NCBI GenBank assembly: GCA_965248605.1
Contig: CBDFJV010000007.1
Coordinates: forward strand, 2,604,001-2,668,000
Reading direction: 5' to 3'
Length of the DNA stretch: 64,000 nt
Source of the DNA: CAUZJF01 sp965248605
GTDB lineage: Bacteria > Chloroflexota > Dehalococcoidia > Lucifugimonadales > CAUZJF01
The notes below the pieces were generated by a model. The model made no database searches. It saw nothing but the letters and a program-made list of their open reading frames with translations, and was not told the DNA's origin. Made by a program: the position numbers and the translations under genes. Below are positions 1-8,467 of this stretch, piece by piece. Numbering within the stretch: the stretch's first letter is position 1; every line of letters starts with the position of its first letter.

Positions 1-1
1 C

Positions 2-433
2 TACCACACGGCCACGACACCGGTCCCGCCGTTCGAAAGTGAAAATGTGCGTCTACTAACCGCCTCGGACGTGCCGTTGCTCGACAGCTCATGGTTCCAC
101 CATGAGTTCGAAAGTGTGGCCGCGCTATTGGAAGACGGTGCGTCCGCTGGTGCCGTAGTCGACGGCCGGCTCGTGTCGCTAGCATCCACCAATGGGATCA
201 CTGACGGCTATGCCAGCATCGGAGTACGCACCCTCGAAGAGTGGCGGGGGCGGGGATACGCTACAGCAGCGGCGTCTATTGTGGCGCGACAACTGCAGCA
301 GATGGGACGGACGCCGGTCTGGAGTGCGGGCGAAGACAACTATGCCTCGTTACGAGTGGCTGAGAAACTAGGCTTTGTGGAGGTATCGCGACGAGTCTTC
401 ATTAACGTTTGGAGGGACGGACGACAGCCGTGA
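2..433 (+). CDS. GNAT acetyltransferase, 5'-truncated by window edge
   Basis: The frame is open from base 2 to a TGA at 431-433, so the N-terminus lies outside the window; an internal GTG at 47 would give only 128 residues. The C-terminal half has the GNAT acetyl-CoA loop, seen as EEWRGRGYATAAAS, followed by the typical late strand and helix (NYASLRVAEKLGF). This is expected to be a cytosolic N- or small-molecule acetyltransferase; the substrate cannot be told. It is followed at once by a palindromic repeat and an IS element. Family confidence is high, substrate unknown. Confidence 0.75.
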   Translation, partial: YHTATTPVPPFESENVRLLTASDVPLLDSSWFHHEFESVAALLEDGASAGAVVDGRLVSLASTNGITDGYASIGVRTLEEWRGRGYATAAASIVARQLQQMGRTPVWSAGEDNYASLRVAEKLGFVEVSRRVFINVWRDGRQP

Positions 434-446
434 AGGCAGTCTTAAC

Positions 447-493
447 GTAGGGGCAGACCTGTGGAGCCTGTCTCGGAACAGGTCTGCGCCTAC
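447..493. repeat. Palindromic repeat (REP-like) overlapping the left end of the IS
   Basis: A 16-base arm GTAGGGGCAGACCTGT (447-462) is matched by an inverted arm ACAGGTCTGCGCCTAC (478-493) with one mismatch. The arm sequence belongs to the same GTAGGGGC... family seen at 2217, 8386, 10561, 14658, 20208 and 20458. The IS terminal repeat begins inside the loop at 464. Confidence 0.7.
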
Positions 494-2181
494 CAGGTTT
501 TCACATCTTGTAAAGAGCTAGGTCCATGATGAAAGTCGATTTGGAAGTAAACAATAGAGTGACCCGTACCGGATCGGAATCAATGCGCCGCGATAGCCAC
601 AGAGATTCGCAGCTGACGGGAAGACCAAGCGCTGAAGAGAGGCAATGGCTTAGATGCGGAAATTACCCTCGGCCGGGCGGACCAGACTTTCCACAGCGTG
701 CGTATGTTGAAGGCTGTGGCCAGCATTACCCACTCAGCACTAACGTTGGTCAGTCCGCGCAAGAGAAACCGTCGAGCTTGTTGTTGCTCCTTGATGATGC
801 CGAAGGCAGGTTCCGCCAACTCTTTGCGCCTACGGTACAGCTCCTTGGCGTCAGTGGCCATCCAGTCCCGATGGCTACTTAACACATGCTCATAAGGCCC
901 TATCTCAAGCGCGCGACCTTGACGACGGTCTGTGGTGCATACCCCGAACGCCGGACAAACACGGCACGTAGCTCCCGACGCTCGGTACACTCGCATTGTC
1001 GGCCTGCCTGTACGCTGCTTGATACCGGAAAACCTGAGTGGTTGGCCTTCGGGGCAAGTATAGGTGTCTTCAGCATCGTCATACATGAATTGGTCCTTGT
1101 GGTAAGGCTGCGTGAGTGCTCTCTGTTGGGCCTCCGGCATTACCACGAGTTGCTCTCGCTCAGCGCAAGCAGCCAGGTTGGCCCCAGAATGATATCCAGC
1201 GTCGCCCAGTGTCATCCCGGCCGGCTCTCCCGTATTGTCCTGGGCCTGCTCCAACATAGGTATCAACTGAGCATGGTCGTCAGGGTCGTTGACCACCTCG
1301 GCCGCCGTGATCAGCAGCCCACTTGCACCGGCCTTGTCTGGCTCAAGAGGCGAGACCATCGCCTGCGCGTTATACCCCGCAACGATCCCGTGGCGACTTT
1401 TGACCAGTTCGGCATCTTCGTCGGTCAAATTGAACCGCTCCAACCCTTCTTCTCTCGAAACCCGCTCCATCGCCTCAACCACCTTTTCTCTCAGTCTGTG
1501 GGCCTGCGACAGCTGTTTCGGCAACCGCGGTGGAGGAGCATCGCCTCCAGCCTCGTTCTGCGCCTCCAATTCGGCAATCGCTGCCTCCGTGCGCTCCAGC
1601 AATCGCTCCAACTGGGCAGCATCATATGTCCGATTCTTAGTCGCGTTGGCCATGATCTTCGTCCCATCCACCGCCTGCACCGCCAAATCGACCAATCCCA
1701 TCGTCACCGCCGTGCGCACTGTTCGCTTCAACAGTGCTCGCATGGCCCCACGGTGCTCGCGATAGAACCGCCACAAGGTGTTGTGGTCCGGGTGCTGCCA
1801 CCCGGTGAGCCACAGGTAAGGTATCTGGTCTCGGCACGCCGCCTCCAGTTTACGGCTGGAGCGTACTCCGGTCGTAAATCCATACACCCACACGCTCAGA
1901 AGCCCTCGTGGGTGGTAGGCAGGGGACCCCAAAGGCTCCCCGTCTATATCGACCCCCAGCTCAGACCAGTTGGCTCGGTCCAACCCATCCACCAACGCCG
2001 CTACAAACCGGGCAGGATGGTTCTCAGGCAACAACTCGTCCAGAGTCGGCGGGAACAACCAACTCTGCTCTCTGTTCAGTGGTCGCAGAGGCATCACACT
2101 TGCTCCTCAATTCGTTCTGGCAATACTCTACCAACAGCGGTAGTCAAATCAAGGACACAGAAAACCTTTTGAGACAGGCTC
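464..2181 (-). mobile_element. IS1182-type insertion sequence
   Basis: A transposase gene is bounded by the inverted termini GAGCCTGTCTC (464-474) and its complement (2171-2181). TGTG stands directly outside both ends (460-463 and 2182-2185), consistent with a 4-bp target duplication. The outer flanks, GTAGGGGCAGACC on the left and GTCTGCCTAC on the right, look like the two arms of a REP-type palindrome, so the element may have inserted into one. The left internal end also carries a second palindrome arm that the right end lacks, so the exact left boundary is less certain. Confidence 0.7.
580..2097 (-). CDS. IS1182 family transposase
   Basis: A 505-residue DDE transposase. The N-terminal DUF772-like region (about residues 20-110, PENHPARFVAALVDGLD) is followed by an RNase-H-like catalytic part: the first Asp region AVQAVDGTKI near residue 140, an Ala/Glu-rich insertion helix, and the late signature with a Tyr-x2-Arg...Glu pattern in ELYRRRKELAEPAFGIIKE. 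The length fits intact members of the family. It is the only gene of the element, starts close to the right terminus, and is probably functional. Confidence 0.9.
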   Translation of the reverse strand: MMPLRPLNREQSWLFPPTLDELLPENHPARFVAALVDGLDRANWSELGVDIDGEPLGSPAYHPRGLLSVWVYGFTTGVRSSRKLEAACRDQIPYLWLTGWQHPDHNTLWRFYREHRGAMRALLKRTVRTAVTMGLVDLAVQAVDGTKIMANATKNRTYDAAQLERLLERTEAAIAELEAQNEAGGDAPPPRLPKQLSQAHRLREKVVEAMERVSREEGLERFNLTDEDAELVKSRHGIVAGYNAQAMVSPLEPDKAGASGLLITAAEVVNDPDDHAQLIPMLEQAQDNTGEPAGMTLGDAGYHSGANLAACAEREQLVVMPEAQQRALTQPYHKDQFMYDDAEDTYTCPEGQPLRFSGIKQRTGRPTMRVYRASGATCRVCPAFGVCTTDRRQGRALEIGPYEHVLSSHRDWMATDAKELYRRRKELAEPAFGIIKEQQQARRFLLRGLTNVSAEWVMLATAFNIRTLWKVWSARPRVISASKPLPLFSAWSSRQLRISVAIAAH

Positions 2182-2216
2182 TGTGTGTCTGCCTACGGGG
2201 GTTCACACCCGGATAA

Positions 2217-2240
2217 GGGCGCATGCAATGCGCCCCTACC
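2217..2240. repeat. REP-like palindrome
   Basis: GGGCGCAT and ATGCGCCC form a perfect 8-bp stem followed by CTACC, the same 3' motif as the other copies of the family in this window. It lies between the IS1182 element and the methyltransferase terminus and could act as a bidirectional terminator. Confidence 0.6.
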
Positions 2241-2300
2241 AGAGGAAATCCCTCGGACACGTCTGTTGTCAGAGCAATCAACTTCATCACAACTGACCGC

Positions 2301-3038
2301 TCATCTCTCGGGTTTCTGGGCCAGGATAATCAGGCAGCAATTCGTGTCCGCCAACGCCTTCCAGTACTCGTCTGTGAACACCTCTCTTGTCGCTTCGCGC
2401 GTTGGTAAGTGCTGGACCTCAAGCAGCTTGAGGCCAGCGCCCCGAATTCCCTCTAGATAGGCGTCCGTTGTGTGGCGCTCATTGGGCAACTGGTAGGTCA
2501 CCCCGTCACGACTGACGACGGTTTCGATACCCGCCGCTATCGTGTCAGGATGAAAGTCCGTGATAAGCAAATGACCACCAGGTTTCAGGACGCGGTGAAG
2601 TCCGCCGCCACCTGGTCGAGGCCTGGCACGTGGCAAAGGAAGGGCGCAAACCACGAGGTCGAAATAGTGACCAACTGCGGGAACTCCGTTCTCGAGTCCA
2701 GCCTGGACGAAACCGATGTCCAGCGAGTCGCGGCCGGCGGATTCTCTGGCGACGTCTAACATAGCGCGGTTGGGGTCGGTCGCCGTAACCTGGTATCCCC
2801 GCTTCGCTAGCTTGAGCGTATACCTTCCGGTCCCAGCCCCAACGTCGAGGGCACGGCCGGCCTTCAGGCCTGCAAGCAGAGGTTCGACGTGCTGCTCCTC
2901 TAGCTCGATAAGTGCGTTGCCCTGGTCGTAGACGTCGGCCCAGATCGAGTAGCCTTCCTGAACCGTGACCTGAACTCGGTCACGGCGTCGAGCCGTCTCC
3001 CAATCAGACCGGGAATCCGTCGCTTCGGTTGCCATCAC
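2301..3038 (-). CDS. Class I SAM-dependent methyltransferase
   Basis: A 245-residue UbiE/Methyltransf_11-type protein. Motif I is DVGAGTGRYT (about residues 61-70), the acidic residue ending strand 2 is in TATDP, and the post-motif region VLKPGGHLLITDFHP is canonical. Start: GTG at 3038 follows an AGGAG 8 bases upstream; an ATG one codon later is possible. Between the motif IV strand (FDLVVCAL) and HRVLKPGG the reading frame gives an unlikely Arg/Pro/Gly-rich stretch, while the +1 frame reads LCHVPGLDQVAA, as expected for the family, which suggests two compensating indels. Substrate unknown. Confidence 0.85.
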   Translation of the reverse strand: MMATEATDSRSDWETARRRDRVQVTVQEGYSIWADVYDQGNALIELEEQHVEPLLAGLKAGRALDVGAGTGRYTLKLAKRGYQVTATDPNRAMLDVARESAGRDSLDIGFVQAGLENGVPAVGHYFDLVVCALPLPRARPRPGGGGLHRVLKPGGHLLITDFHPDTIAAGIETVVSRDGVTYQLPNERHTTDAYLEGIRGAGLKLLEVQHLPTREATREVFTDEYWKALADTNCCLIILAQKPER

Positions 3039-3157
3039 CCTAGCAACTCCTATCTGAAGGCATGGTTAGGTTGTTGTAAGAAGGGGATACCGAACCTATA
3101 ATAGCCGCCGAGGCAGGTGTGATGCGGTCGGCCGGTGAAACCACGAGGAGGCGTCCG

Positions 3158-3298
3158 ATGCAGGTATATTGTCTGAAGTGTAGGGCCCACCGTGACATCG
3201 CGAACCCGCAGGCCGTCACTCTGAAGAACGGCAGGCCGGCCACCCGGGGCACGTGTCCAGTCTGCGGCAAAACGGTTTTCCGGATAGGTAAGGCCTAA
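3158..3298 (+). CDS. DUF5679-like zinc-ribbon protein (46 aa)
   Basis: A small ORF beginning MQVYCLKCRAHRDI and ending CPVCGKTVFRIGKA. It is preceded by GAGGAGG 6 bases before the ATG. Two CxxC pairs (CLKC and CPVC) would form one zinc ribbon. It matches the short DUF5679 family of stand-alone ribbons related to topoisomerase C-terminal zinc fingers, common in Chloroflexota and Actinobacteria. It may bind nucleic acid; its role is not established. It is divergent from the methyltransferase and convergent with the next acetyltransferase. Confidence 0.8.
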   Translation: MQVYCLKCRAHRDIANPQAVTLKNGRPATRGTCPVCGKTVFRIGKA

Positions 3299-3340
3299 GA
3301 CCCCTCGCCCAGACCCCGCCGCCAGACGTCGATTGAGGTC

Positions 3341-3928
3341 TCAGACGGTATGTGGCTCGGGGTGATCTTCGTGCTCCGCCGTCGCGTACTCCGCCGCCAG
3401 GATCCCCATCACCACCGAGTCGAAGCGCGAGCCTTCGTGCGGCCGGCTTTTCCGCAGCGTCCCTTCGTGGACGAACCCCATGTGCTCGAACATGGCCCTC
3501 GCGGCTTTGTTGTATTCAGGAACATCTACCCATACGCGGTACAGCCCCCAGTCCTTGAAGGCCAACTCCAGTGCGGTCTTCGCTCCAGCCGTGCCATAGC
3601 CGTGATGCCAGAGGTCCTTCCGGCCTATGAGGATCGATAGCTGACCGTCGCCCAGACTCTCCTCCAGGGCGACATGCACCTCGCCGATGTGTTCCCCCTT
3701 GTGGGTGTAGATAGAGAGGATACGGTGCTCGGGGTCACCGAAAACGCGGCCCCACTCGTCGTCGGAGGCCCGTTCCATCTCCTCGGGGTGATAGCCGAGA
3801 TGAGCCGGATCGCCGTATGAGTACCGGCCGAACCAGCTCTCGGCGACCTCCTCGTCGTGAAGCCACTCTTTGATCCGCGAGACGTCTTCACGGGAGACGT
3901 TGTTCAGGACTACTTCCTGACCGGCCAC
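3341..3928 (-). CDS. RimJ/RimL-type GNAT acetyltransferase
   Basis: A 195-residue GNAT protein of the Acetyltransf_3 type. An N-terminal Trp/His-rich substrate-loop region precedes the acetyl-CoA loop (ILIGRKDLWHHGYGTAGAKT), and the C-terminal YNKAARAMFEHMGFVHEGTL motif is diagnostic of the RimL/SpeG branch. It is expected in the cytosol, acetylating an amino group of a protein N-terminus, polyamine or antibiotic; the sequence does not resolve which. A single gene with noncoding repeats upstream. Confidence 0.85.
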   Translation of the reverse strand: MAGQEVVLNNVSREDVSRIKEWLHDEEVAESWFGRYSYGDPAHLGYHPEEMERASDDEWGRVFGDPEHRILSIYTHKGEHIGEVHVALEESLGDGQLSILIGRKDLWHHGYGTAGAKTALELAFKDWGLYRVWVDVPEYNKAARAMFEHMGFVHEGTLRKSRPHEGSRFDSVVMGILAAEYATAEHEDHPEPHTV

Positions 3929-4426
3929 ACCCTCACTCCTTCACGATGCTTCACCGCGGAGGACGCGGAGAGCGCTGAGATCGAGATCAAACGTTGGGGT
4001 TCTTAATGGACGGTGAGTATACCGTGACGGCATACCGGCACGTCAAGCAAGCAGGCTCAACCGAAGGTCTTTCGGTTCTTGCTATCGGCAGATGTTTTCC
4101 GCTCACCCCCGGATCGAGTCCGGGGCAAGCTCTAAGCCATCCGAAGGGCACCCCGATGGTTCCACAGGGCGCTTCTATGATTCCACAAGGCGCCTCGATG
4201 GTTCCACAGGTTTGCAAACGAGGGCGTTCGAGGATCTCACCCCATGTGTAGAATTCTGTGGAATCTTGTTGATCGCACCTACCGGCAGGCCAGTGCCTGC
4301 ATAAAGGCAAATGGGGAAAACCCGAGTGAGTCGCCACAGAGAGATAATAGCACATTCGTTCGGCATCGTCACCACTCAGGGGGGCTAGGCTCGGCCCGCG
4401 TCAGATGACAAACGACGCAGAGCCGC
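3929..4426. other. Gene-free interval with several repeats
   Basis: No convincing gene. It holds a CACCGCGGAGGACGCGGAG-type repeat (3950-3979) related to one at 18112-18133, a small palindrome CCCGGATCGAGTCCGGG near 4108, and a 21-bp tandem repeat (4155-4214). The reading frames across it are repeat-encoded and lack ribosome-binding sites. Confidence 0.6.
4155..4214. repeat. 21-bp tandem repeat, about 2.8 copies
   Basis: The unit carries an ATGGTTCCACAGGGCGC core. Its starts at 4156, 4177 and 4198 are exactly 21 bases apart, with a few substitutions between copies. It keeps frame as a 7-residue repeat on either strand, but no gene around it is supported. Confidence 0.65.
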
Positions 4427-5644
4427 TCAACCATCGGGCCAGACTTTCACCGACCCGTACTGGCCGTCATAGCCGGGTTCAATTGCGATATCGCCAGCAC
4501 GGACTCGCGCCACGCCCTCGGCGATCCGCTCCGTCGAAGCAGCTTCGAGGTCGGCGACCGACGCCTGCGTGAGCACCGTTAACTCATTGTCGAACTGCTC
4601 CACCAACGCCGCGTACGCGTTTCGGACCTTCTTCGTGTTCTGTCCGACTCCCAGCGCCTCGGCGACCACCTGCTGCAACCCAACGAGGTTCCGGAAGGGA
4701 GGTCTTCCGTTGTCCGACCGGACCAGTCCGTCCTCGTCGGTCCACGTCTGGACCGTCCTGCCGGCCAACTCCTCGACGCGTTGGAGCACCCCCAGCGTTA
4801 TCGGCCTGCCGCATTTTGGGCACCGTGAGCCGTTCTCGGCGACCGCCGCCGGTGAAAACCGGACCCCGCACTTCCGGTGGCCGGAGTGGTGGTACTTTCC
4901 TTCGTGGGGGAAGAACTCAGTCGTGTATTCGAGGTCTTGCGACTTCAGCGCCGCTAGCAGGCCGTCGTAGCTCGGTTCGCCTTTCACCGCAGTGAGCTCA
5001 CGGCCCATCTTCTCCAACGAGTGGGCGTCAGAAAAGGACATGATAGAAACGTCGTCCAGGGAGGGCACCTGCCAGTTCATCGCGGGGTCGCTGGAGAGGC
5101 CGGTCTCGATGGCGTGGATGTGACCTGTAAGATCACCGAAGCACTCCTCCAGCGAATCGAAGCCGGACTTGGAGCCGTATAGCCCGAACCACGGAGTCCA
5201 TAGGTGGGCGGGAATGATGAAGCACCGATCGTCGATTTCGAGTAGCGTCTCAAGGAGGTCCCTGGGAGTGACGTGCAGCGTTGGCCGGCCGTCCCACTCG
5301 AGCTTTCCCATTTTCCCGAAGGTGGTGTTGATGACTTCCACGGTCTCGAACGAGGGGGCGAAGACAAGGATGTGGACGCGACGGTTTCGGCCCCCCTGCT
5401 CCGCGTTGCAGTTCACCTCGGTGCCCAAAACGAACTTGACGCCGTCTCTCTCGAAGAGTCCGTCGCCCGTGTCGCGGAGCTTCGCCCGCGTCTCTTCGAA
5501 CCACACCGGCTGTGAGAAGTCGCAGCTCGCCAGGAGGTCGATTCCCTTGATCTTTGCCCACTTCGCCAGGTTTTCCAGCGTGAGATGCTTGCTGGTGCCG
5601 CGGGCGAAGCGGGAGTGGAGATGGAGGTCGACTACGTAGGTCAT
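4427..5644 (-). CDS. EndoQ-like PHP-domain endonuclease
   Basis: A 405-residue protein starting MTYVVDLHLHSRFARGTSK. The DLHLHS motif is the first PHP metal site. Further ligands are likely in CDF, GTEVN, PAHLWTPWFG and SFSDAHS. A C-terminal zinc-binding segment (HRKCGVRFSP...CPKCGRPITLGV) and a helical tail match the EndoQ family, which nicks DNA 5' of deaminated bases (uracil, hypoxanthine) and abasic sites. The family is best known from Thermococcales archaea and some bacteria. It is a stand-alone gene divergent from the hydrolase gene, with 77 bases between the two starts. Repair function is inferred from the family. Confidence 0.85.
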   Translation of the reverse strand: MTYVVDLHLHSRFARGTSKHLTLENLAKWAKIKGIDLLASCDFSQPVWFEETRAKLRDTGDGLFERDGVKFVLGTEVNCNAEQGGRNRRVHILVFAPSFETVEVINTTFGKMGKLEWDGRPTLHVTPRDLLETLLEIDDRCFIIPAHLWTPWFGLYGSKSGFDSLEECFGDLTGHIHAIETGLSSDPAMNWQVPSLDDVSIMSFSDAHSLEKMGRELTAVKGEPSYDGLLAALKSQDLEYTTEFFPHEGKYHHSGHRKCGVRFSPAAVAENGSRCPKCGRPITLGVLQRVEELAGRTVQTWTDEDGLVRSDNGRPPFRNLVGLQQVVAEALGVGQNTKKVRNAYAALVEQFDNELTVLTQASVADLEAASTERIAEGVARVRAGDIAIEPGYDGQYGSVKVWPDG

Positions 5645-5721
5645 GGGCGTCCGATTCTACCAGACAGCCCTCTGATAGAATCAGCGCCTGTCGGAGACCG
5701 GCATAACGACTGAGGGAACCC

Positions 5722-7320
5722 ATGCAACCGAAAGGGCAGGTCAAATACTATCGCTCTGGCGTAGACGGCCAGCTCCACCCGTACGCCGTCTGCGCCACCG
5801 ACAACGGAGCCGAGCCCAAGCCGCTGATTCTCGAGGTCAGCCCGGGAGCCATCAGCGACCTCGCCAGGGCGGTGTCGGACACGGAAGAGCTGGTTTCGAT
5901 CGCGTCGAGGCACGGCTATCCCTGCGTGGCCGTCCGCCCGACGGGGCGCGGGCCCGGAAGCGTGTACCAAAACTACGGCGAGGTCGACGTTCTCGAAGTG
6001 ATCGAAGAGGTGGCCGCCCACCATGAGATCGACCGCAACAGGATCAGCATCACCGGCGCGTCGATGGGCGGAGCGGCCGTCTGGTACATATCGTCCCACT
6101 ACCCCGATCTGTTCGCCGCGGCCGCTTCCATCGCGGGGTATTGCGACTACCGGCTCTGGGAGAAGCCGGGCGGCCTGAACTTCCACATGTACGAGTGGGA
6201 GGAGCCGTCGTGGAAGTCTCGCTCGGCGGCGTTCCTGGTGGAGAACCTCGAGCATACGCCGATGTGGATCGTCCACGGCGAGTGGGACCGTGCGTTGGGA
6301 GGCGGCGTTCCCGTCGAGCACTCCCGCAAGATGTCGCGGCTGATGGCGGAAAAGGGGTTCGCACACACCTACACTGAGCTTCCGGCGACCGGCCACGACA
6401 GCCGCACGCCCGAGATGCTGGACAAGGTCGTCCCATGGCTGCTCGACCAGACGAACCCAAGCGAGCCGGACCACGTCTCGGTGACAACTCACGGACTGCG
6501 TCACAATCGGTCCTATTGGGTCGCTGTCGAACAGCTGGAGCACTATGGCACGGGTGGGCTCGTCGACGCACGGCTCACCGAGGGGCGAGTCGCTGTTACG
6601 ACGCAGAATGTACGTGCGCTGTCCCTGGGACCGATTTCCAGGCGAGACGCGAGTGCTATCGTCATCGACGGCGTCGAGGTCGGACAAGCCGACCTGAGCG
6701 AGTCGCGCACGTTCCGGCAAGCTTCAGACGGGTCGTGGACCGCCAATGGGACCGTGCCCGGCGGCGAGAAGCGCCACGGAGCTTCCGGGCCGATCGGCGA
6801 CCTGTTCTTCGATGGCGTCGTCTTGGTTCCAGGTACGGCAGGGACACCCGAAGAGACCCACTTCACTACCTGGGCAGCCGATAACGCCGCTCGAAGGTAC
6901 CGCTCCACCAACGGAGGTGTCCACCGGGGCGGGATTCCAGGGGAGAGTTGGGTCGACCTTCCGGTGGTCGCTGACGTCGACGTCTCGGACGATGATTTAG
7001 CGTCCAAGAACTTGATTCTCTACGGCAACTACGCGTCCAACTCGGTACTCGCCCGGTACGGAAATGCTCTGCCGCTAAGGTTCGAGGGCGATACCATCCA
7101 CCTTGCCGATCAGAGCTACACCGCTGAGCGGGCCGCCGTGTTCGCCGTGTTCCCGCACCCGGAAAACTCTGAAAGATACGTAGCCGTCCACGGCGGCCTG
7201 ACGCCCGACGCCATAGCCTGGGAGCGATTCGGCATGAACCTGCTGCCCGACTTCGTGGTCTACTCAGGCGGCGAGATGCTGGACTGGGGATTCTGGGGCA
7301 ACGACTGGAGGTCGCAATGA
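5722..7320 (+). CDS. Prolyl-oligopeptidase-like serine hydrolase, alpha/beta fold
   Basis: A 532-residue hydrolase. The nucleophile elbow is GASMGG (about residue 115). The likely acid is in HGEWDRALGGG (about residue 185) and the catalytic His in ATGHDSR (about residue 224). The C-terminal half (from about 250) is beta-rich and resembles the extra domain of large poly(3-hydroxybutyrate) depolymerase/S9-like hydrolases. No signal peptide is visible, so it is probably cytosolic. Its TGA overlaps the ATG of the next gene by 4 bases, indicating translational coupling with the metallo-beta-lactamase-fold protein. Substrate unknown. Confidence 0.8.
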   Translation: MQPKGQVKYYRSGVDGQLHPYAVCATDNGAEPKPLILEVSPGAISDLARAVSDTEELVSIASRHGYPCVAVRPTGRGPGSVYQNYGEVDVLEVIEEVAAHHEIDRNRISITGASMGGAAVWYISSHYPDLFAAAASIAGYCDYRLWEKPGGLNFHMYEWEEPSWKSRSAAFLVENLEHTPMWIVHGEWDRALGGGVPVEHSRKMSRLMAEKGFAHTYTELPATGHDSRTPEMLDKVVPWLLDQTNPSEPDHVSVTTHGLRHNRSYWVAVEQLEHYGTGGLVDARLTEGRVAVTTQNVRALSLGPISRRDASAIVIDGVEVGQADLSESRTFRQASDGSWTANGTVPGGEKRHGASGPIGDLFFDGVVLVPGTAGTPEETHFTTWAADNAARRYRSTNGGVHRGGIPGESWVDLPVVADVDVSDDDLASKNLILYGNYASNSVLARYGNALPLRFEGDTIHLADQSYTAERAAVFAVFPHPENSERYVAVHGGLTPDAIAWERFGMNLLPDFVVYSGGEMLDWGFWGNDWRSQ

Positions 7321-8180
7321 CGAACAACCTGTACATCTTGGGATCGGGCGCGCCGGCTCCTACGCCGGAAAGGTACGGCTCGTCATACGTCCTGAAGGTA
7401 GGCGACGAGTACCTGATGTTCGACTGTGGACCGGCGACGACGTACAAGCTGGTCAGGATGGGTATGACACCAATGCAGATCGACCATCTCTTCTTCACTC
7501 ACCATCACTTCGACCACGACGTCGACTACCCATGTTTTCTGCTGACGAGGTGGGACTCGGGTGCTGGACAGGAGAACAAGCTCAGCGTCTACGGCCCAAA
7601 GCTGACAGAGCAGCTAACAGAGCGCATCCTGGACGAAGAGGTCGGCGCCTTCGCGCACGACTGGCTGGCGCGGATCAACCACCCCCTAAGCCTGACCGCG
7701 TACACCGACCGTGGCGGCGTGCTGCCGCGAAAGCCGCCCAGCCTCGACGCGAAGGACATCGGACCCGGCAAGGTGACCCAAGGGAAGGACTGGGAGGTAG
7801 TCAGCGCGCCGGCCGAGCACGTTCAGCCCTGGCTCGATTCGCTGGCCTATCGCGTAAACACCTCGGAAGGTAGTTTCGTCTTCACGGGAGACACGACGCC
7901 GTGCGAGACGGTCGCCGAGCTTGCCAAAGGCGCGGACGTGATCGTGTTCGTATGCGTAGGCATCGAGGCCGAACTATCGGACAGGCCGGAGAAGAAGTAC
8001 ATGGCGGGCACGGTCGGGGTAGGCAGTCTGGCGCAGAAGGCGGGCGCCGGCAAGCTAGTGCTGGTCCACAACCGTGGCATCGCCGGGCACGGCCGGATGG
8101 AGCGAGCGGTCGCTGACGTAGCCTCAGTCTACGAGGGCGAGATTATCTTCGGCGAGGAGCTAATGGAGGTGCCGTTGTAG
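7317..8180 (+). CDS. MBL-fold metallohydrolase, RNase Z-like branch
   Basis: A 287-residue metallo-beta-lactamase-fold hydrolase. The metal motif is THHHFDHD (about residues 62-69). Further ligands are expected at AEHVQPW, FTGDTTPC and the late VHNRGIAGHG. The branch resembles RNase Z/arylsulfatase-type enzymes. Its ATG lies in the ATGA overlap with the preceding hydrolase, so the two probably act on a common substrate or in successive steps. Cytosolic. Confidence 0.85.
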   Translation: MTNNLYILGSGAPAPTPERYGSSYVLKVGDEYLMFDCGPATTYKLVRMGMTPMQIDHLFFTHHHFDHDVDYPCFLLTRWDSGAGQENKLSVYGPKLTEQLTERILDEEVGAFAHDWLARINHPLSLTAYTDRGGVLPRKPPSLDAKDIGPGKVTQGKDWEVVSAPAEHVQPWLDSLAYRVNTSEGSFVFTGDTTPCETVAELAKGADVIVFVCVGIEAELSDRPEKKYMAGTVGVGSLAQKAGAGKLVLVHNRGIAGHGRMERAVADVASVYEGEIIFGEELMEVPL

Positions 8181-8326
8181 ACGCGGTCTCCAACTAAAAC
8201 GTGATCATCGAGCAAGTGTGACGAAAGCTCTAGCACCTACTATCGAGAAACCGCGCCAGTTTTGCTGAACCTGAGAGCCGCCCAAACAGATACGAATCAT
8301 GATAACGCGCAGTTACGACACTAGGT

Positions 8327-8461
8327 ACTAGTAGACCGAAATCTTTGAAATGAGGGGTAGCCGAGATTGGCGTGCTACGACGACAGGGCGGGTTTCAAAC
8401 CCGCCCCTACCAAGCCGTAACCTCAGAACCCTTCAATACTAGGATGTTGGACCACTAGCCT
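8327..8461 (+). repeat. 135-bp dispersed repeat, copy A (inverted partner at 10506-10640)
   Basis: It is identical base for base to the reverse complement of 10506-10640. The middle holds the palindrome GGGCGGGTTTCAAACCCGCCC (8386-8406, 21 bases as GGGCGGGTTT-C-AAACCCGCCC). The ends carry an imperfect inverted pair (CTAGTAGACC / CTAGTGGTCC), which suggests a small non-autonomous (MITE-like) unit. It fills most of the interval 8181-8467, where no gene is seen. Confidence 0.85.
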
Positions 8462-8467
8462 TTTCGT

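Noticed and set aside
886..2172. Long plus-strand ORF (428 aa) opposite the IS1182 transposase
   Set aside because: It is the antisense shadow of a well-supported transposase and has no domain or ribosome-binding site.
3987..4355. Repeat-containing ORF (122 aa) on the minus strand, with a plus-strand counterpart
   Set aside because: It is encoded by the 21-bp tandem repeat and a small palindrome; no ribosome-binding site.
5641..6720. Minus-strand ORF of 359 aa opposite the serine hydrolase
   Set aside because: Shadow of a hydrolase with readable catalytic residues; Arg/Asp/Val-rich and no homology.
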